DNA from: Hymenobacter setariae
Lineage (GTDB): Bacteria; Bacteroidota; Bacteroidia; Cytophagales; Hymenobacteraceae
Reading direction: 5' to 3'
DNA length: 64,000 nucleotides
NCBI RefSeq assembly: GCF_007713685.1
Contig: NZ_VMRJ01000003.1
Span: forward strand, 738,752 to 802,751
Shown: piece by piece, positions 59,923 through 64,000 of the stretch
Numbering within the stretch: the stretch's first letter is position 1
Layout: each line of letters begins with the position of its first letter
Program-made: the position numbers and the translations under genes
Notes under the pieces: model-generated
What the model was told of the DNA's origin: nothing
Databases searched by the model: none
What the model saw: only the letters and a program-made list of their open reading frames with translations

Positions 59923-60252
59923 TTACGGCTTCAGCGCAGGCTTACCAAGTATCAAAGTAGATTCAGTCCAGTTGGTGCTACTATTCAAACCTGGAATAAC
60001 GGCTTGTACTACATACCCCTGAGCATAGTATTTAGAAAGCGCAGTGTGGTAGCTCAGGGCCGCCTTGACCTCTTTATTCAGCTTAATTTCGACCTCTTCT
60101 AGTTGCTGCTGCCCTCGCGCAATTGAGAAATGAAGACTCCTAGAGCTCTCATATACGCGCACTACTACTAAGTCCGTCCCACCGGTTTGCGCCATCACTG
60201 GCTGCGAAGCCAGTGCTATCAGGCATGCTCCTAATAATAAGAGTGTTTTCAT
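59923..60252 (-). CDS. Exported small protein, copy 2 of a tandem pair
   Basis: 109 residues. Signal MKTLLLLGACLIALASQPVM and mature start AQTGGTDLVVVRVYES, nearly the same as the upstream gene's AQTGGADVVVVRVYSG. The body YAQGYVVQAVIPGLN matches YREGYELKSTFSEQN. Tandem duplicates with unknown role. Confidence 0.65.
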   Translation of the reverse strand: MKTLLLLGACLIALASQPVMAQTGGTDLVVVRVYESSRSLHFSIARGQQQLEEVEIKLNKEVKAALSYHTALSKYYAQGYVVQAVIPGLNSSTNWTESTLILGKPALKP

Positions 60253-60300
60253 GGACGCAAAGTAATGCCCCGCCCCGCCTTCCTATTCAATGCCCACTAG

Positions 60301-60618
60301 CTACTTAGGTTTTATAAAAATCAGGTTAGCTGTGTAGGAATTCTGCTCGCTAAAGGTACTTTTTAATTCATACCCCTCCCGGTATAAGGACGAAACAACT
60401 TGCTGTAATTCAGTGGCTGCCTCTTTATCTCTTTTCTCAGTTATGCCAGCGTGGAAATCTAATACTTCCGTTTTGCCACCTTCACGCGCAATAACTATCC
60501 TGCTGTAGTTGCCGCTGTATACGCGTACCACCACTACGTCCGCTCCACCCGTCTGTGCCACTACCGGCGACGAAGCTAATGCTACCAAGCACGCCCCTAA
60601 GAATAAGAGTTTTTTCAT
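60301..60618 (-). CDS. Exported small protein, copy 1 of a tandem pair
   Basis: 105 residues from the ATG at 60618, chosen because it gives the same signal as the downstream copy (MKKLLFLGACLVALASSPVV). The mature part RIVIAREGGKTEVLDFHAG and a final ANLIFIKPK suggest a small periplasmic alpha/beta fold. An upstream in-frame start at 60690 is not signal-like. Confidence 0.65.
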   Translation of the reverse strand: MKKLLFLGACLVALASSPVVAQTGGADVVVVRVYSGNYSRIVIAREGGKTEVLDFHAGITEKRDKEAATELQQVVSSLYREGYELKSTFSEQNSYTANLIFIKPK

Positions 60619-60912
60619 GACCGTGAAGATAGCTCTACTGTGTAGCCACAAGCGGATTCTGATAGCCCCAGCTATCCCGCGTACGCTCACTCCGGTGTCG
60701 GCTGCAGTAGGGCCAGGGCCGTCAGCGTGTCGAGTAGCGGTCGAACACGTTCAGGACGGAAGCGGACGGCTAATTGGAGCCACGGTATCATAAGTAGCAT
60801 CTCAGTGCTATAGCGTCAGTAGCGAACGCTTCGAAGCTTAACTAATGGATTAGTTTAGGAGAGCAGGATTGGTAATAGCAAAATCCCCATTAAAATCGAT
60901 AGGGGGGCTTTG

Positions 60913-62364
60913 TTATAAAGAGGGTGATACAAGTAACTCCCCGAATGCATCGAGTATTCTGCCTTCGCGCTCTGAGCGTAATCCTCCGCGCTGCTCCTGC
61001 CGGTCTTCTTGGTTACGCTGGAAACGAGCGTACAACTTGCGCAATTCATTATAAAAGGCATCCATAGCGGCTTTGCCCGTGGCACCTAATACAGATATAT
61101 CCCATGGGGTGTAACTCGCTTGGTATAGATCTCCAATACGTGAAAGACTTACGTCAATAGATTCACTAAACTCCAACACCTGACCCTCTGCGGTTCTAAA
61201 TCCGCTCACAGTGCTAGATGACTGGTCACCAGTGCTAACGGAAATCATAGCCCTGCGCAATTGGGTTAAGGAGATATTGCGAATATCCTGTCCCTTTTGA
61301 AGCTCTAGTAGAACGTTAGTTAATTCTGTTTCAATGGCTACATCGGTTTCCTCAGTCTTAGGTTTGGCGGGGGCAATTTGACGTGAGATAGCTCGCGAAA
61401 CTGGTTTAAGCACTTGATAATCCGTCTGCTTCTCAATACGTGTCTCCACGTAGTAATTCGGATTGTTAGCTATCTGAATAAGGGGTAAGTAGATGGCCCG
61501 TAACTGCTCATCGGTAGCATTGAGCAAGTTTAGAGGTCGACCGTTAGTAGCAAAGTCAAAGTCAAAAACGTCACGCTTGTACTCCTGCAAGGCTTGCTTT
61601 TGCCAGTCTATTATTGCGCTATCTACTTGAATAAGTGGTAGAATATCAACTGCTAAGTCGATTTCAAAGCTCCCATGCTTAGTAAAAACTGACCTAGGTT
61701 CAGCCATATTGAGTACCTTGCTTAGAGCACTTAGCATTTGCTCTTCCCCCCTGAATAGGCCACTGAAAAGAAATAGGAATCGTACCTCTACATAGCTCTT
61801 AAATGAGCGCGTAACTCGCTGTAAAAAGCCGCCGATGTCGCCGGCACCAATAGTAGAGGCAAAGCGATTCTCAAACGGAGCTAGGCGAAACCGAACGGCC
61901 TCTGCACGCAAGTTTTGCAGGTGTCCAGCGAATTCTATGTCGGTTTTCGCATTCTCAAAGTATCGTTCATACGATGCTGGCATGGCCAACTCGTAGTAAG
62001 AGTCTGCGTCAGGCTGGTAATCAGCTACCAATTCATCGGCTGGTACTAGCAAACCATTAGAGCAGGTGCCACTAGCATCGGTGTGCAGCAAGATAACCCG
62101 GTTGTTATAGCCGTCTTCGAAGATGTCAGCTAGCGAGATAGCGTTGGTAAGGTAGTCGTAGAGTTGTACTAATGTGGCCTCAAGTACGAGCCATCGGTTG
62201 TACGTCTCATCATAATCTACCCACGAAAAAAGGTAATGCTTCTTTTTGGAGCGAGAGGTATAATGTGAAAGTATTGGCCCATCATACTGAATCAAGTCGC
62301 CCTGCTTGACTAAGCCACTAGCAAATGCTTCTGCACTAAGAGGCCAACCTGATTGCGTTTTCAT
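60913..62364 (-). CDS. Large protein of a two-gene operon at attR, candidate defence effector
   Basis: 483 residues, soluble. The first 110 residues (GDLIQYDGPILSHYTSRSKK, HYLFSWVDYDETYNRWLVLE, LADIFEDG) resemble DUF6575-type domains by eye. A helical middle contains FRLAPFENRFASTIGAGDIG. The C-terminal half has LPLIQVDSAIIDWQKQALQEY, VLLELQKGQDIRNISLTQLR and a charged tail. No Walker, nuclease or protease motif was found. It overlaps the stop of 62361-62822 by 4 bases (ATGA), so the two are translationally coupled. The site, next to the tRNA end of a phage-like element, is where satellites and prophages often keep anti-phage genes. Confidence 0.6.
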   Translation of the reverse strand: MKTQSGWPLSAEAFASGLVKQGDLIQYDGPILSHYTSRSKKKHYLFSWVDYDETYNRWLVLEATLVQLYDYLTNAISLADIFEDGYNNRVILLHTDASGTCSNGLLVPADELVADYQPDADSYYELAMPASYERYFENAKTDIEFAGHLQNLRAEAVRFRLAPFENRFASTIGAGDIGGFLQRVTRSFKSYVEVRFLFLFSGLFRGEEQMLSALSKVLNMAEPRSVFTKHGSFEIDLAVDILPLIQVDSAIIDWQKQALQEYKRDVFDFDFATNGRPLNLLNATDEQLRAIYLPLIQIANNPNYYVETRIEKQTDYQVLKPVSRAISRQIAPAKPKTEETDVAIETELTNVLLELQKGQDIRNISLTQLRRAMISVSTGDQSSSTVSGFRTAEGQVLEFSESIDVSLSRIGDLYQASYTPWDISVLGATGKAAMDAFYNELRKLYARFQRNQEDRQEQRGGLRSEREGRILDAFGELLVSPSL

Positions 62365-62822
62365 AAGATGGGAAGGGCTTTGCGCACATTATTACTCAGG
62401 CATACATCCTCCGCTTCGTGCAAATTAAAATGTCGGTTTCCGTCTGGTGGTGTGCATTTGCCATCGGCCGGGGTAAGCATAAGCTCCGCAATATGAGTGT
62501 GCGTCAAGAGCTGTCTCTTTTTGTTAATAGCCCTAAATAGTCGCTGGGCAGCTTCTGGGGTTTCAAATAAAGATATACCCCATAGGTCGCACATAGTTGT
62601 TTCTGCTTCAATAACTTGCTCGCGAGATGAATCAGACTCAATATTGATACGCCGGGGCGGTGGAGCCCCCTCCAACGGACGGGGCAAGAAGTTAGCCGGG
62701 TTATTAGCGGGAATATGTGCAAACCGATATGCTATCCCTTCTCGTGGGCTGGCCTGTCTACAGGGGCAGACTACAAGCGTTAGCGTTAATGCATCTAGTT
62801 GAGCTTGGTATTTGAAAGGCAT
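62361..62822 (-). CDS. Small protein of a two-gene operon at attR
   Basis: 153 residues. LTLVVCPCRQASPREGIAYR, FAHIPANNPANFLPRP, then CDLWGISLFETPEAAQRLFR, AINKKRQLLTHTHIAELML and a closing CTPPDGNRHFNLHEAEDVCL. Several Cys/His residues (C-x-C, H, C) could bind a metal, but the spacing is not a known finger. Precedes and overlaps the 483-residue gene. It has no membrane or signal segment. Function unknown. Confidence 0.58.
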   Translation of the reverse strand: MPFKYQAQLDALTLTLVVCPCRQASPREGIAYRFAHIPANNPANFLPRPLEGAPPPRRINIESDSSREQVIEAETTMCDLWGISLFETPEAAQRLFRAINKKRQLLTHTHIAELMLTPADGKCTPPDGNRHFNLHEAEDVCLSNNVRKALPIL

Positions 62823-62897
62823 TGGGTGAGAAAGGCGGTAAGATGTAGCGACTTTAGTAGTCGCGAAGTACGTGCCTGAACATCCATTTTCTAGGCC

Positions 62898-62917
62898 TGT
62901 CCCCTAAACCGTCCCCC
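62898..62917. promoter_or_regulatory. Candidate integrase arm-binding sites (right)
   Basis: TGTCCCC (62898-62904) and CGTCCCCC (62910-62917) repeat the heptamer found upstream of the integrase, about 60 bases inside attR. Confidence 0.5.
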
Positions 62918-62925
62918 GGAAAACA

Positions 62926-62960
62926 AAAAACCCCCTCAGCGTGCTGCTGAGAGGGTTTTT
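62926..62960. terminator. Element-supplied terminator after tRNA-Arg
   Basis: AAAAACCCCCTCAGC and GCTGAGAGGGTTTTT form a 15-bp stem with one mismatch. It lies 2 bases inside attR and, on the minus strand, directly after the tRNA 3' end, replacing the chromosomal terminator at 25281-25317. Confidence 0.85.
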
Positions 62961-62961
62961 A

Positions 62962-62975
62962 GTGGTCGCATAGGG
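62962..62975. other. attR: right 14-bp attachment repeat
   Basis: GTGGTCGCATAGGG, identical to attL. It covers the 3' strand of the acceptor stem and part of the T stem of tRNA-Arg. Confidence 0.87.
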
Positions 62976-63036
62976 AGTCGAACCCCAAACCTTCTGATTC
63001 GTAGTCAGATGCTCTATCCAATTGAGCTATGCAACC
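62963..63036 (-). tRNA. tRNA-Arg (anticodon ACG)
   Basis: Full cloverleaf on the minus strand: acceptor GGTTGCA with TGCGACC and discriminator A; D arm AGCTCAATTGGATAGAGC; anticodon stem TCTGA/TCAGA with loop CTACGAA (anticodon ACG); T arm GGGGTTCGACTCCC. CCA is not encoded. It remains intact because the integrated element restores the 3' end. Confidence 0.95.
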
Positions 63037-63056
63037 GTGTTCCCGTGTTGGGAGTG

Positions 63057-63064
63057 CAAAGGTA
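63057..63064 (-). promoter_or_regulatory. Bacteroidota-type -7 promoter element of tRNA-Arg
   Basis: TACCTTTG on the minus strand fits the TAnnTTTG consensus, 20 bases before the tRNA 5' end. The -33 element is not a clear TTTG. Confidence 0.6.
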
Positions 63065-63152
63065 GAAAGAAAAATTTGGGTCGCACAAGCCTAGGTCAAA
63101 CTTTTTAGCTCAAAATGAGTGGCATTTTAAGCAAGCCAGTCATTGTCAGGCA

Positions 63153-63869
63153 CTAATTTTTTGGAATTGCTGTACCACGCCGCAGCACGCGTTGAAGGGC
63201 TCGGTTGAAAACTACGTAGAGTCCCAGTAGCGAGGCGGCCACTAGTAATAGCAATACCAGCTTACTGAGCGTGCCCTCATCGGGGTCGCGCAGTAGAGCT
63301 AGCACATCCGACGCTTTAGTGCCGAGCCAATAGAAAAATAAGCTGCGCGGCAGCATGCCTAGCACCGACGCAGCCAGGAAACGCTTTCGCGGCACGCCCA
63401 CGATGGCTAGTACGAAAGTCATAAGTGCAAACGGCAACACTGGCGATAGACGCGTGAGCAGAATGAGCTGCCAGCTTTGGTCCTGTAATTCGCTTAGCAC
63501 GGCATCAGCCTTGGGGAAGTGATGCAGGAAGCCGCGCAGCTTGCCTTGGTCGAGGCGCCGGGCCAACTCGTAGCCTAGGGCAGCGGCTAGGGCGTAAGAG
63601 GCTACCATGCCTGGCAGCCCTGCCCAGCCCAAAAAGTAGCCCGTAATGATGACTACAAACGTGCTGTTGGTAAGCGCTAGCGCCATCGTGATGCCCATCA
63701 GTGCGAAGTACGCTAGCATCTGCCAAGGCGTGAGGTGCTGCAGCAAGTCTTGGTGCTGGGTCAGGAGGTACACCAAGGAGCCCGACCCTAGCAAGGGCAC
63801 GGCTACCAGCATTGCCATTGTGAGCAGGGTAGAAAAATTCTTTTGGAAAAGCTCGCGCAGAAATGTCAT
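63153..63869 (-). CDS. VTT-domain (TVP38/TMEM64, DedA-like) membrane protein
   Basis: 238 residues from the ATG at 63869 (a GTG 2 codons upstream is possible). Five or six hydrophobic helices. The VTT signature has SYALAAALGYELARRLDQGK and LLTRLSPVLPFALMTFVLAI, then VGVPRKRFLAASVLGMLPRS. Family members are membrane proteins linked to lipid scrambling or ion-gradient-dependent transport. It lies beside tRNA-Arg on the chromosomal side. Confidence 0.88.
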   Translation of the reverse strand: MTFLRELFQKNFSTLLTMAMLVAVPLLGSGSLVYLLTQHQDLLQHLTPWQMLAYFALMGITMALALTNSTFVVIITGYFLGWAGLPGMVASYALAAALGYELARRLDQGKLRGFLHHFPKADAVLSELQDQSWQLILLTRLSPVLPFALMTFVLAIVGVPRKRFLAASVLGMLPRSLFFYWLGTKASDVLALLRDPDEGTLSKLVLLLLVAASLLGLYVVFNRALQRVLRRGTAIPKN

Positions 63870-63880
63870 TGCCACAAAGT

Positions 63881-63924
63881 AACGGGAAAGCCCGCCTGGC
63901 CAGTGCCGGACGGGCTTTCCCGTT
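63881..63924. terminator. Intrinsic terminator
   Basis: AACGGGAAAGCCCG and CGGGCTTTCCCGTT form a perfect 14-bp stem, between the gene ending at 63955 and the VTT gene. Confidence 0.88.
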
Positions 63925-63954
63925 TATTTACGGCCCGGGGCCGTGCGTGGCTAG

Positions 63955-64000
63955 CTACGCTTCTTTAGAGCCAAAACCGAAGAAGCGCTTGATAGCGGCC
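63955..64000 (-). CDS. C-terminal end of a gene cut by the window edge
   Basis: The last 14 codons in frame read AIKRFFGFGSKEA then TAG. They precede the terminator at 63881-63924 on the minus strand, so this is a genuine gene end. Too short to identify. Confidence 0.5.
   Translation of the reverse strand, partial: AAIKRFFGFGSKEA

Larger units (their letters stand above)
25329..62975. mobile_element. Integrated phage-like element (37.6 kb) in tRNA-Arg
   Basis: Bounded by the 14-bp direct repeat GTGGTCGCATAGGG; the right copy belongs to the tRNA. It carries a tyrosine integrase beside attL, excisionase-like HTH genes, a divergent repressor pair, a primase-helicase, a RecB-type nuclease, HNH and tail-assembly/tape-measure genes, UmuDC and cargo. 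No terminase, portal, major capsid, tail tube, baseplate, holin or endolysin gene was recognised on either strand. This leaves two readings: a degraded prophage, or a phage satellite. The excised circle would be about 37,633 bp. Confidence 0.85.

Overview
The window looks like the chromosome of a high-GC Cytophagales bacterium (Bacteroidota), most like Hymenobacter. The reasons are a PorV protein of the type IX secretion system (T9SS), a secreted protein with a T9SS sorting domain, a tRNA promoter with the Bacteroidota TAnnTTTG element, many M16 / DUF1963 / DUF4303 / WG-repeat proteins, and an unusual abundance of CTAG. Assignment to genus is inference; no rRNA is present.

Layout. (1) 1-25.3 kb is ordinary chromosome: porV, an M16 peptidase subunit lacking the zinc motif, then a minus-strand signalling block (CheB-CheR fusion, two-PAS histidine kinase, NarL-type regulator, tandem-PAS protein, degenerate CZB protein) facing a stand-alone CheB and a STAS-like protein. 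After it come outer-membrane barrels, an SPFH/SHOCT protein, and a run of small lipoproteins and exported proteins, two of which are paralogues. A WG-repeat lipoprotein pseudogene with two in-frame TAG codons ends this part.
(2) 25,329-62,975 is a 37.6 kb integrated element bounded by a 14-bp direct repeat. Its right copy is the 3' end of tRNA-Arg(ACG). The integrase sits at the left end and TGTCCCC-type candidate arm sites lie at both ends. Inside are: a T9SS-sorted secreted protein, UmuDC, and a secreted nuclease lipoprotein (27-32.6 kb); a paralogue-rich cluster of small soluble proteins (32.6-37.4 kb); an array of small two-helix membrane proteins with decayed zinc-ribbon spacers (37.7-40.5 kb); exported unknowns (40.6-44.3 kb); a three-gene phage tail module (gpG-like and gpGT-like chaperones with probable frameshifting, then a tape measure protein); HNH and zinc-finger proteins with three copies of a cos-like sequence; a VirE/DUF5906-type primase-helicase with iteron-like repeats beside it; several HTH/excisionase-like genes and a divergent CI/Cro-like switch; a RecB-family nuclease; and a two-gene operon of unknown function next to attR.
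(3) 62.9-64 kb is chromosome again: the tRNA, a VTT-domain membrane protein and the last codons of another gene.

Interpretation. The element has integration, excision, replication and immunity-type functions, cos-like packaging signals and one tail sub-module. No terminase, portal, capsid, tail-tube or baseplate gene was recognised. It is therefore either a decayed prophage or, more interestingly, a cos-type phage satellite that relies on a helper phage and supplies its own tail ruler and tail chaperones. Its cargo (T9SS effector, nuclease lipoprotein, membrane-protein array, attR operon) looks like lysogenic-conversion or defence material.
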